Origin: JBOFLG01 sp051657745
GTDB lineage: Bacteria; Actinomycetota; Actinomycetes; Actinomycetales; Dermatophilaceae
Length of the DNA stretch: 9,250 bases
Direction: 5' to 3'
Assembly (NCBI GenBank): GCA_051657745.1
Contig: JBOFLG010000253.1
Span: 1 to 9,250 of the forward strand
How positions within the stretch are numbered: position 1 is the stretch's first letter; each line of letters opens with the position of its first letter. Below are positions 1 to 6,396 of this stretch, in pieces. The notes below the pieces were generated by a model. The model ran no database searches, had not been told where the DNA came from, and saw only the letters and a program-made list of their open reading frames with translations. Both the position numbers and the translations under genes were made by a program.

Positions 1-156
1 ACATATTTCAACTCGGACGACGAGACGAACATCTATCCACGCCTCGAGTGCGCTGTGCCTCTTTCCCCTTCGTGTGCTATCGAAAATAGCCAGAAAGTCG
101 AAACCACGTCAACCAAGGAAACATCTAGTTGCTGTGCCTCGCGCGTTCTCATGTAG
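1..156. other. Left-edge region, no gene identified
   Basis: This stretch is visibly richer in A and T than the rest of the window. One forward frame is open from the window edge to a TAG at 154-156 (51 codons), so it could be the tail of a gene that starts outside. The translation is rich in Ser, Thr and Cys, shows no recognisable motif, and its third codon positions lack the G/C bias seen in the real genes. I see no convincing coding signal on either strand. It may be intergenic or foreign DNA. Confidence 0.4.
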
Positions 157-427
157 TCCTGTATTACGCCTCGCCTCGAGAAAGTCCCCGGTAGTGAGGT
201 TTTCTCACCAGCGGCCTTGTTGCATGGTGGTGAGGTCGAGCGGTTCCTCACTGATTGGGTGCGGAGTTCGGTGACTCTCGACAATGACGTGGTCGCCGAG
301 CTGCCGAGGGTGCTGCGGGCCTGGGTCGGGTTCGCGCTGCGGCGCGCCGGTCTGGCGGCCGGAGCACCTCGTGGCGGTGGTCGAGGCGGTCGACGCGTTC
401 GAGCGCGGCTACCTCGACGCCGGATGA
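157..427 (+). pseudogene. Frameshifted C-terminal remnant, pRiA4b ORF-3-like protein
   Basis: From about 217 the first forward frame reads EVERFLTDWV, then ELPRVLRAWVGFA, up to about 357. The matching continuation, EHLVAVVEAVDAFERGYLDA, lies in the next frame (362-424) and ends at TGA 425-427. Together they resemble, from memory, the C-terminal module of actinobacterial plasmid pRiA4b ORF-3 family proteins, which typically read like DWLPRKV...VLRAWVRFA followed by a helix with VDAFEP. A one-base indel near 350-361 separates the halves. A TAG at 154-156 blocks the frame upstream, so the N-terminal domain is absent. No start codon has a convincing ribosome binding site. I read this as a decayed gene fragment. 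The frameshift is seen directly; the family assignment is recognition by eye and moderately secure. Confidence 0.5.
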
Positions 428-548
428 CGCCCTGCGGCGCCGCACCGGCTGACGCGGCGTCGGCCGTTGCGGTAGAGCGCCTCACCTGTTCGGTCGGGCC
501 GAGACCGATCGGTGTCGGCGGCCGGCCGCGTTGGTCAGGATGAGTGCT

Positions 549-553
549 GGAGG
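549..553 (+). promoter_or_regulatory. Ribosome binding site for the 561 start
   Basis: GGAGG sits seven bases before ATG 561. It favours this ATG over the in-frame start at 531. Confidence 0.6.
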
Positions 554-560
554 TTCAATC

Positions 561-1055
561 ATGATCGAGACACGTGCCCGACTAGACCGCACGGATGACG
601 CCCGCCACCGCGACACCGCGGCCGATGCCAGGACCGACGCCGTCCGGACGGCCGCCGACGTCAGCGCCATCGCTGCGGCCGACTGGGATTCCTGGGCGGC
701 CCGGGTCGACGGCGAACGGGACATCGCGGTCGTGCTCGACGCCATGCCGCGCGCGCACGCTTCCGTGGGTGCGTATGCAGCAGGTCCGCAGCATCCCTTG
801 GCCCCGGTCGACGGTGTGCTCACTGCACCGCGCGGGGTGGTTGGCCCGTTTGCTCGTTCCGACCGGCCAGCAGGGCAGGCGCGGCCACGTGGTGGGGGTG
901 GCCGCAGTGGTCTGGGTACGGGCAGCGGTTTCGTGCGACTCAATGGACACCGGGAGCCCACCGGTGTCGGCCGGCTCCGGCTGGCCATGTTCGTGGCCGC
1001 GGCCCTGTGGTGTGCGAGTAACGCCGCCATGCTCGCCGACGCGCTGACTGGGTAG
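561..1055 (+). CDS. Hypothetical protein, possibly frameshifted
   Basis: I do not recognise this protein. ATG 561 has a good ribosome binding site, and the frame runs to TAG 1053-1055 (164 residues). The first 65 or so codons are Asp/Ala/Arg-rich with strong G/C at third positions and include WDSWAARVDGERDIAVVLDA. From about 760 to 957 this frame loses that bias, with many third positions A or T, while the next frame gains it and reads a plausible hydrophobic stretch (HVVGVAAVVWVRAAVS). After about 958 the original frame again looks coding and ends in a hydrophobic segment (LAMFVAAALWCASNAAML), possibly a membrane helix. The pattern suggests two compensating indels, so the true product may differ in the middle or the gene may be decaying. 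A hairpin (946-968, 8-bp stem GACACCGG/CCGGTGTC) lies at the second switch. No functional link to neighbours is visible. Confidence 0.4.
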   Translation: MIETRARLDRTDDARHRDTAADARTDAVRTAADVSAIAAADWDSWAARVDGERDIAVVLDAMPRAHASVGAYAAGPQHPLAPVDGVLTAPRGVVGPFARSDRPAGQARPRGGGGRSGLGTGSGFVRLNGHREPTGVGRLRLAMFVAAALWCASNAAMLADALTG

Positions 1056-1113
1056 GTGAGATCGGCCGGCACCGAGGAGGAGTCGGACGCCATCCGATAC
1101 CTAGAGTTGCCCC

Positions 1114-2124
1114 ATGGACTACCGGTACCTCGGCAATAGCGGGCTGAAGATCTCCGAGATCACCTACGGCAACTGGCTGACCCACGGCTCGCAGGTCGAA
1201 AACGACGTCGCCACGCAATGCGTGCGGGCCGCTCTCGAGGCCGGTATCAGCACCTTCGACACCGCCGATGTCTACGCGAACACCAAGGCCGAGACGGTGC
1301 TCGGTGAGGCGTTGCACGGTGAGCGGCGCGAGGACCTCGAGATCTTCACCAAGGTGTACTGGCCCACCGGCCCGAGGGGAAAGAACGACTCGGGGCTGTC
1401 CCGCAAACACATCATGGAGTCGATCGAGGGCTCGCTGCGCCGGCTGCACACCGACTATGTCGACCTCTACCAGGCGCACCGATACGACACGGAGACACCG
1501 CTGGAGGAGACGATGCAGGCGTTTGCCGACATCGTTCGCCAGGGGAAGGCGCTCTACATCGGGGTCAGCGAGTGGACCGCCGAACAGATTCGCGCTGGCC
1601 ATGCCCTGGCCCGGGATCTCGGCATCCAGCTGATCGCGAGCCAGCCGCAGTATTCGATGCTGTGGCGGGTCATCGAGAGCGAGGTGATCCCGACCTGCGC
1701 GGAGCTCGGCATCAGCCAGATCGTGTGGAGCCCGATCGCCCAGGGCGTGCTGACCGGGAAGTACTCACCCGGTCAGCAGCCACCGGCCGGGTCGCGGGCC
1801 GCCGACGACAAGGGTGGCGCCCAGATGATCGCCCGGTTCATGAACGACCGGGTGCTCACCCGGGTGCAGGCGTTGCAGCCCATCGCGGATGACGCTGGGC
1901 TGACCATGGCGCAGCTGGCCGTGGCATGGGTGTTGCAGCACGACAACGTCGCCTCCGCGTTGGTCGGCGCGTCTCGGCCCGAGCAGGTCCGGGAGAACGT
2001 CACGGCTGCGGGCGTGCGGCTCGAGCCTCAGCTGCTGACCCGCATCGACGAGGTGCTCGGTGACATCGTCGAGCGTCGCCCAGGGCTCACTGCGGAGCAC
2101 GCGCCACGCACCCGGCCGACCTGA
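1114..2124 (+). CDS. Aldo/keto reductase
   Basis: This 336-residue cytoplasmic NADPH-dependent oxidoreductase of the aldo/keto reductase superfamily should reduce aldehydes or ketones; the physiological substrate cannot be read from sequence. The N-terminus, MDYRYLGNSGLKISEI, is typical of the group that includes voltage-gated K+ channel beta-subunit-like reductases. The catalytic tetrad is complete: Asp49 and Tyr54 in FDTADVY, Lys80 in IFTKVYW and His122 in YQAHRYD. The cofactor end is also present: a SPIAQGVLTGKY loop near 210 and ALVGASRPEQVREN near residues 291-304, where the family binds the adenosine phosphate. Length is normal for the family. ATG 1114 fits the family N-terminus, although the Shine-Dalgarno just upstream is weak; the GAGGAGG at 1074-1080 is too far away. 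The gene stands alone and converges on the minus-strand nuclease gene. The function class is secure. Confidence 0.95.
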   Translation: MDYRYLGNSGLKISEITYGNWLTHGSQVENDVATQCVRAALEAGISTFDTADVYANTKAETVLGEALHGERREDLEIFTKVYWPTGPRGKNDSGLSRKHIMESIEGSLRRLHTDYVDLYQAHRYDTETPLEETMQAFADIVRQGKALYIGVSEWTAEQIRAGHALARDLGIQLIASQPQYSMLWRVIESEVIPTCAELGISQIVWSPIAQGVLTGKYSPGQQPPAGSRAADDKGGAQMIARFMNDRVLTRVQALQPIADDAGLTMAQLAVAWVLQHDNVASALVGASRPEQVRENVTAAGVRLEPQLLTRIDEVLGDIVERRPGLTAEHAPRTRPT

Positions 2125-2172
2125 CTGAGCGGGCGGACGGGCGAACGGGCGAACACGGTCCGGAACTGACAG

Positions 2173-2211
2173 CACGGTCCCGACCGGGCGAGAGCACCGG
2201 CCGGGACCGTG
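2173..2211. terminator. Bidirectional hairpin terminator between convergent genes
   Basis: CACGGTCCCG (2173-2182) pairs perfectly with CGGGACCGTG (2202-2211). After one A/C mismatch, four more CCGG/CCGG pairs leave a nine-base loop (2188-2196). It lies 48 bases after the reductase stop and 17 bases beyond the stop of the minus-strand gene, so it could serve both. No long T run follows on either side, as is common for GC-rich actinobacterial terminators. Confidence 0.7.
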
Positions 2212-2228
2212 GTTGTGGTGCGGTTGCC

Positions 2229-3143
2229 TCAGTCCGCGCTGTCGAGGTCCGCAAGTGCAGTGCCGTCCAGGTAACGGCGGTCGAAGTCGTCAACCCAGGA
2301 CGCTCCGAGGGTGTGCCGGAATGCGGCGACGACCTCCTCCAGGGTGCGTGATTCGAAGGTGGCGTCGTCGGCGAGTTGTCGGCGGTACTGGTCCACATGG
2401 GCCGACATCGCAGCGTTGCTGGTCGGATGGAGCACGACGAACCGTCCGGTGGCGTCGCCGCTGTCGTTCGCGCCCAGCACCAGGAGGTGGTCGCGCAAGA
2501 GTTGTCCGGCGCGGCCGTGGCCGAGGTAACCGTCCGAGTCGTCGGCGAATACCTCCGAGCGGGCCATCAGGTTGCGAGCTCGCGGGTGCAGTTCGGGGCG
2601 GGTCCCGGCGAGATCCTCGACGTAGGTCACTTTCACGCCGAGGAAGCGCTTGGCGCCGGCCTGGTCGATGTACGACACGTGCACGTCGTGGCGGGTGTCC
2701 AGACCCGAGGCGATCGACCACCGGCGGCCCGGCGAGTAGTCGAACGCGATGTCGGTGACCTGCGCGATGTCGGGCCAGACCGCGCGGAGCGCGTGGGTGG
2801 TCTCGTCGTCGTAGATCTGGTCGGCCAGCGGGCCAAACAGGTTGAACGACAGCGACTGGCTCAGAAGCAGGTTGCTGTACCAATGCGCGGTGTTGGTGGT
2901 GCTGCCCGGGTGTGGCTGGGTCAACGAGCGGCGCACGGCGTCGCGCGCCTGGGTCGAGAGAAATGCGACGCCTTGCCGGTCTGGGTCAGCGACCGAGGAG
3001 CCGTCGTGGGACTGCCCGCCACCTGGTGCCAAGCCCCGCTCCTGGCGCCACAGCGACTGCATCAGGCGCGCCCGTTGTTGCCACGGGTTGCGGTCCCACG
3101 TGTGGAACGCCTGGTGCGCTCGAAGGGTCGCCTCATTCAGCAT
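2229..3143 (-). CDS. PGN_0703-like putative PD-(D/E)XK endonuclease
   Basis: The 304-residue protein resembles the PGN_0703 family of putative restriction endonucleases. Signs are an N-terminal LWRQERGL segment (residues 31-38), LLLSQSLSFNLFGPLA (92-107), a core with RHDVHVSYID (151-160) and FLGVKVTYVEDL (167-178), then QLLRDHLLVLGA (214-225), FVVLHPTSN (235-243) and a C-terminal helical TLEEVVAAF. Nothing indicates export or membrane segments. In the family the core strand normally carries the metal-binding E-x-K of a PD-(D/E)XK fold (of the type GIEVKY). Here the aligned positions read Lys171-Val-Thr173, so catalysis may be lost or the motif moved; Asp153 and Glu176 remain. ATG 3143 begins a family-like N-terminus but lacks a clear Shine-Dalgarno. 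No methyltransferase or other restriction-modification partner is adjacent. The gene is divergent from the NfeD gene. The family call is from memory; the role in defence or housekeeping is unknown. Confidence 0.8.
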   Translation of the reverse strand: MLNEATLRAHQAFHTWDRNPWQQRARLMQSLWRQERGLAPGGGQSHDGSSVADPDRQGVAFLSTQARDAVRRSLTQPHPGSTTNTAHWYSNLLLSQSLSFNLFGPLADQIYDDETTHALRAVWPDIAQVTDIAFDYSPGRRWSIASGLDTRHDVHVSYIDQAGAKRFLGVKVTYVEDLAGTRPELHPRARNLMARSEVFADDSDGYLGHGRAGQLLRDHLLVLGANDSGDATGRFVVLHPTSNAAMSAHVDQYRRQLADDATFESRTLEEVVAAFRHTLGASWVDDFDRRYLDGTALADLDSAD

Positions 3144-3407
3144 GGCCAGAACGTACGGCGCGGATGGCGTCCGGCGCGGTTGATCTGCTCGCCTCCAAAC
3201 CGTTCGGACGAGGTGAACGGGCCGACTGGATATCCACCGGGTCGCACGTCAGGTCGGTCCTCAGGAGGGGGCGGTGTGTCGTTCGTCCCACCGTGGGTTG
3301 TCCACGATCTCGCGGCACGGCGGGGTGGCTGCCCTACGCTGTGGCTCGGGGTCGCGGTGTTCGTGCAGCAGGGCGCGAACCGCCGCCGACCGCAGGAAGA
3401 GGCACCC
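3144..3407. promoter_or_regulatory. Divergent intergenic control region
   Basis: This 264-base gap separates the divergent nuclease-like and NfeD genes and must hold both promoters. Visible elements are an inverted repeat CCGTTC-N9-GAACGG (3200-3220), which could be an operator, a TTGTCCACG site (3298-3306) and a -10-like TACGCT (3335-3340). No properly spaced -35 accompanies that -10, so I do not assign a promoter position. No coding signal is evident. Confidence 0.45.
3298..3306 (+). promoter_or_regulatory. DnaA-box-like site (one mismatch)
   Basis: TTGTCCACG differs at the last base from TTGTCCACA, the DnaA-box form typical of GC-rich actinobacteria. It lies upstream of the NfeD gene. Binding is inferred from sequence alone. 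Confidence 0.3.
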
Positions 3408-3899
3408 GTGCAGATCGCCCTACTCATCATTGGAGGCGTCGGCGTTCTGCTGGTCGCCGTGTCGCTCGTCGCTGGGGAACTCGTCGATGGACTGTTCGAC
3501 GGTTTCGGTTCCGACCTTCTTTCCGGCCTCGCCGTGGCCACTTTCCTCGGTGCGTTCGGCTTCGTCGGAGCTCTCACTCTCGACGCCACCGCCAACCGCG
3601 GCGCCTCGATCGGTGCTGGCCTGACGGCCGGTCTGTTGGTGGGCGTCGGAACTGGCTATGCCACCCGGACCCTGATGCGTGGTGGCGACAACGCCACGGT
3701 GCGGTCCACCACGTTGGTCGGGCTCCGCGGCTCGGTCATCGACTCCATCCCGGATGGCGGCCTCGGCCAAATCACGGTCACTGCCGCTGGTCATCTCACT
3801 CGACTCAACGCGCGCGCCGACGAACCGATCCCGAACGGCACTGCCGTGCGCGTGGTCGCGGTCCTCAGCCCGACCTCGGTGAAAGTCGCCAAACACTAG
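3408..3899 (+). CDS. NfeD-family membrane protein
   Basis: This 163-residue membrane protein has the architecture of a short, protease-less NfeD (NfeD1b/YuaF type). Three hydrophobic segments lie at about residues 2-21, 37-59 and 64-86. A soluble C-terminal domain of about 60 residues (97-160) begins with GLRGSVIDSIPDGGLGQITV and ends in a beta-rich VRVVAVLSPTSVKV, as expected for the NfeD OB-fold. Such proteins partner with flotillins in membrane microdomains, and the next gene is a flotillin, which strongly supports the call. The start is GTG 3408, preceded by an AGGAAGAGG ribosome binding site at 3394-3402 with a five-base spacer, and the first hydrophobic helix follows at once. A much longer open frame runs upstream of the GTG, but it only overlaps the antisense nuclease gene. 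Probable site: cytoplasmic membrane. Confidence 0.85.
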   Translation: MQIALLIIGGVGVLLVAVSLVAGELVDGLFDGFGSDLLSGLAVATFLGAFGFVGALTLDATANRGASIGAGLTAGLLVGVGTGYATRTLMRGGDNATVRSTTLVGLRGSVIDSIPDGGLGQITVTAAGHLTRLNARADEPIPNGTAVRVVAVLSPTSVKVAKH

Positions 3900-4009
3900 C
3901 CGGGTAGCCGGGTCACCATCGGCTCAGCCCACCTGCCGCTCAGCGAAACTCGGCATGGCCAGGATGACGCCGACCCCGGTGGCGACAGGTGCGCGCGGTC
4001 CGAGGGCCG

Positions 4010-4018
4010 TTGTCCACA
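4010..4018 (+). promoter_or_regulatory. DnaA-box-like site (perfect)
   Basis: TTGTCCACA matches the actinobacterial DnaA-box consensus exactly. It sits in the gap between the NfeD and flotillin genes, 16 bases before the -35 of the flotillin promoter candidate. A regulatory role is inference. Confidence 0.4.
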
Positions 4019-4034
4019 GGCTGCAGGGGAGCCA

Positions 4035-4065
4035 TTGACGTGACGGCTACGACGACCGTTAGGGT
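4035..4065 (+). promoter_or_regulatory. Candidate promoter for the flotillin gene
   Basis: TTGACG (4035-4040) and TAGGGT (4060-4065) are 19 bases apart and fit the principal-sigma pattern of actinomycetes (TTGACN, TANNNT). This places a transcript start near 4072 and a leader of about 125 bases before ATG 4199. It would let the flotillin gene be transcribed independently of the NfeD gene. The rest of the 3900-4198 gap shows only an 8-base tandem (TAGCCGGG twice, 3897-3912, overlapping the NfeD stop) and no gene. Confidence 0.5.
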
Positions 4066-4198
4066 GCGTGTGGGAATCCTGACCCGTGAGTACGGCGTCG
4101 CCGGCGGCGAGGATGCGGACATCATGCTGGTCGGGTGCGATGCCGTCGGCGCGTCACCATCGTCCGCGCCGACCACCACAGCCAGAAAGGCACCCACC

Positions 4199-5827
4199 AT
4201 GACCGACCTCGGCATCTCGACGACGCTAATCAGCGTCGTCGGGCTCGTCCTGCTTGTCGTCCTCGCGGGGGTACTCATCGCTCAGCGCTACCGGGTCGCC
4301 GGGCCGAACGAGGCATTCATCGTGACCGGCCGCAAGGGCAAGGAAGTGAAGAACCCCGAGACCGGTGAGATGTCCACCGACCTCTCCGGCCAGAAGGTCG
4401 TCATGGGCGGCGGCATCTTCGTGGTCCCGTTCGTCCAGCGACTGCACATTCTCGACCTGTCGAGCCGGCGCATCATGGTCCAGATCCGCGGCGCAGTCTC
4501 CGGGCAGGGCGTCAAGCTCAACCTCGACGGGGTGGCCATCGTCAAGGTCGGCGGCAACGAGGACTCCATCCGGGCCGCCGCGCAGCGCTTCCTCACCCAG
4601 CAGGGCGAGGTCGAGACGTTCACCCAGGAGACGCTCGCCGGGTCGCTGCGCTCCATCGTCGGCTCGCTCACCGTCGAACAGATCATCCGCGACCGGGCCG
4701 CGTTCGCCCAGCGGGTCGCCGACGAGGCCGAGTCCTCGCTCACCGGTCAGGGCCTCGTGCTCGACACCTTCCAGATCCAGGACATCACCGACGACGGAAC
4801 GTACCTCTCCGACCTCGGCCGCCCCGAGTCGGCGAAGGTCGGCCAGCTCGCGGCGATTGCCGAGGCCAACGCCCGGCAGGCCGCGGAGCAGGCCCGCATC
4901 GTTGCCGAGCAGGAGATCGCGGTCTCGCAGCGCCAGCTCGCGCTGAAACAGAGCGAGATCAAGGCGGAGACGGATGCCGCGGGCGCGCAAGCCGCAGCCG
5001 CCGGTCCACTGGCGCAGGCCGACCGAGACCAGGCGATCCTCGCCGAGCAGGAGAAGGTCGCGGTGCGACAGGCAGCCCTGAAGGATCGTCAGCTCGACAC
5101 CGAGGTGCGCAAGCCGGCCGATGCGGCGCGGTACCGCGTGGAGCAGGAGGCCGAGGGTGCGCGCAATGCCGCGATCGCCGAGGCCGAGGCCCGCAAGGCG
5201 GCGAGTATCGCTGCGGCACAGGCGGATGCCGAGCAGGCCCGCCTCAATGGTGAGGCCGAGAAGGCCCGTCGGTCCGCGCTCGCCGACGCCGAGGCAATCG
5301 AGGGCGCGCGGCGCGGCGAGGCCGACAAGTCGCTGCGAGTGGCCCAGGCCGAGGCCACCCGCGCCGAGGGCGAGGCACAGGCCGCGGCGACTCTCGCCAC
5401 CGGCACCGCCGAGGCCGAGGCACTGCACAAGCGCGCCGACGCGTTCGCCCGGTACACCGACGCGGCCGTCATCCAGATGCTCGTCGAGGTGCTGCCGAAG
5501 GTCGCCCGCGAGGTCGCCGCGCCGATGGCGAACATCGACAAACTCACGGTCGTGTCCACGGAAGGCGCCGGCTCATTGCCGCGGACCGTCAACGACAACC
5601 TGGTGCAGACCATGGAGATTCTCAAGAACAGCACCGGGCTCGACCTCGAGCGCCTGCTGACCAAGTTCACCAACGGCACAGCCTCGTCGCCCGCCGTCGT
5701 GCCGACTGCGCCACTCGCGGCGCCGGCGCCGGCGGCGTCGTCTGCGGATGCGGACTCCGCCCCTTCCGCGGTGACTGTCGCACCGGCGGTATCGGGGTCG
5801 GTCGACGGGGAGGCGGCGACGGCCTGA
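4199..5827 (+). CDS. Flotillin (SPFH/band 7 family)
   Basis: The 542-residue flotillin-type scaffold protein probably organises membrane microdomains with the NfeD protein encoded just upstream. Order of parts: one N-terminal hydrophobic anchor (about 8-28), an SPFH/PHB domain (about 30-205) with PNEAFIVTGRKGK, then GGGIFVVPFVQRLHILDL, and an extended Ala/Glu-rich coiled coil (about 212-410) with many AEAEA-type steps. A conserved flotillin C-terminal part follows (RADAFARYTDAAVIQMLVEV at 412-431; LPRTVNDNL at 460-468), and a low-complexity Ala/Pro/Ser tail of about 54 residues ends the protein. ATG 4199 is chosen because AGAAAGG (4184-4190) precedes it and the membrane anchor follows directly. 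The in-frame extension to 3989 adds about 70 residues with no flotillin character. The gap to the NfeD gene is 299 bases, longer than in a tightly coupled operon. Confidence 0.93.
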   Translation: MTDLGISTTLISVVGLVLLVVLAGVLIAQRYRVAGPNEAFIVTGRKGKEVKNPETGEMSTDLSGQKVVMGGGIFVVPFVQRLHILDLSSRRIMVQIRGAVSGQGVKLNLDGVAIVKVGGNEDSIRAAAQRFLTQQGEVETFTQETLAGSLRSIVGSLTVEQIIRDRAAFAQRVADEAESSLTGQGLVLDTFQIQDITDDGTYLSDLGRPESAKVGQLAAIAEANARQAAEQARIVAEQEIAVSQRQLALKQSEIKAETDAAGAQAAAAGPLAQADRDQAILAEQEKVAVRQAALKDRQLDTEVRKPADAARYRVEQEAEGARNAAIAEAEARKAASIAAAQADAEQARLNGEAEKARRSALADAEAIEGARRGEADKSLRVAQAEATRAEGEAQAAATLATGTAEAEALHKRADAFARYTDAAVIQMLVEVLPKVAREVAAPMANIDKLTVVSTEGAGSLPRTVNDNLVQTMEILKNSTGLDLERLLTKFTNGTASSPAVVPTAPLAAPAPAASSADADSAPSAVTVAPAVSGSVDGEAATA

Positions 5828-5928
5828 GCTGATACTCGCTGCCACGAGGTGTCCATCCGCAACCGTCGCCGTTCGGTGTGAGGGTGAGGTCGGCGAGAGT
5901 CGCTGGCCGGTCGCCCGAGGAGGCCGCG

Positions 5929-6061
5929 ATGCCGCAGTACATCGCAGTGACCTACAGGCCCGACGTCGACTGGTCCGCACCCGAGCAGTCCGCCACGATG
6001 GCGGAGCACGACCGGCTACTACGTGCTCGAGGCCGCGGCCGAGGCCGCGGCTGCCGAGCGC
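5929..6061 (+). pseudogene. YciI-like gene stub with internal deletion
   Basis: ATG 5929 follows a strong GAGGAGG ribosome binding site (5917-5923, five-base spacer). The first 30 codons, MPQYIAVTYRPDVDWSAPEQ then SATMAEHDR, look like the start of an actinobacterial YciI-family protein (small alpha/beta-barrel proteins of usually 110-140 residues). Just after, in the next frame, the sequence reads TGYYVLEAAAEAA (about 6011-6049), which resembles the GYYVLEA strand and helix found about 60 residues later in this family. The simplest reading is a deletion of the middle of the gene, with a frame change, at about 6010. In its own frame the stub would end at 6189 after an Arg/Gly/Ala-rich run that looks non-coding. 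No YciI C-terminus is seen. The family call rests on two short segments. Confidence 0.55.
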
Positions 6062-6271
6062 TCCGTGTCCGGGCTGCCGATGAACGAGGGGCTGCGCGGG
6101 CGGCTCGTTCGCGGGCAGCGACGCAGCCGGAAGCGACGAACGGTGTGGCGGTGGCACCTCGCGCAGCACCTCGAGTGGGTTTCAGGTAAGCGGTGGTCGG
6201 GGATGCCGGTGTGGGTCACTCCCGGGCGTGCCTCGGCATCCGCGCTCGAGACCCGACTGGGTGTGTTGACG

Positions 6272-6280
6272 TTGTCCACA
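6272..6280 (+). promoter_or_regulatory. DnaA-box-like site (perfect)
   Basis: TTGTCCACA, the second perfect copy in the window, lies about 120 bases before the SprT-like gene. It overlaps no gene. Confidence 0.4.
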
Positions 6281-6300
6281 GAGGGCGGTGATGGCGGCCG

Positions 6301-6309
6301 ATATCCACA
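6301..6309 (+). promoter_or_regulatory. DnaA-box-like site (one mismatch)
   Basis: ATATCCACA differs in its first base from TTATCCACA, the classical DnaA box. It starts 29 bases after the start of the perfect site at 6272, on the same strand. Confidence 0.3.
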
Positions 6310-6380
6310 GCGCGGGGCGCGCGCCGTGGTGTCTTCTCCGCCGAGCCGGCGCGACTCCTAAGGTCGGGGTATCACCTGCA

Positions 6381-6387
6381 AAGGAGG
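6381..6387 (+). promoter_or_regulatory. Strong ribosome binding site
   Basis: AAGGAGG, complementary to the 16S rRNA end, is nine bases before ATG 6397 and fixes the start of the SprT-like gene. Confidence 0.75.
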
Positions 6388-6396
6388 TTTCAGACG

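Larger units (their letters stand above)
6062..6396. other. Gene-free gap before the SprT-like gene
   Basis: Frames are open here, but they are Arg-rich, lack family resemblance and look like GC-rich non-coding sequence. The gap contains two DnaA-box-like sites (6272-6280 and 6301-6309) and must hold the promoter for the metallopeptidase gene. I could not identify a convincing -35/-10 pair. Confidence 0.45.

Noticed and set aside
433..444. Perfect palindrome TGCGGCGCCGCA, and ACCGATCGGT at 504-513
   Set aside because: Short GC-rich palindromes like these are expected by chance in such DNA, and no partner sites were seen.
482..1093. A 203-codon minus-strand open frame
   Set aside because: It has a Ser/Arg/Ala-rich composition typical of shadow frames and no motif. 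The plus strand has a ribosome binding site and better codon bias.
3335..3340. TACGCT as the -10 of the NfeD promoter
   Set aside because: The nearest -35-like TTGTCC (3298-3303) is 31 bases away, too far for a standard promoter.
2376..3899. A forward open frame of 507 codons running through the antisense of the nuclease gene into the NfeD gene
   Set aside because: Only the part from GTG 3408 has a ribosome binding site and NfeD features. The rest mirrors the minus-strand gene and is the usual open-antisense artefact of GC-rich DNA.
3989..4198. An N-terminal extension of the flotillin from ATG 3989
   Set aside because: The added residues do not resemble flotillin. ATG 4199 has its own ribosome binding site and is followed at once by the membrane anchor. 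The promoter candidate also lies inside the extension.
4226..5428. A 400-codon minus-strand open frame opposite the flotillin gene
   Set aside because: It is Leu/Gly/Arg-rich, without family features, and mirrors the Ala/Glu coiled-coil codons of the flotillin.
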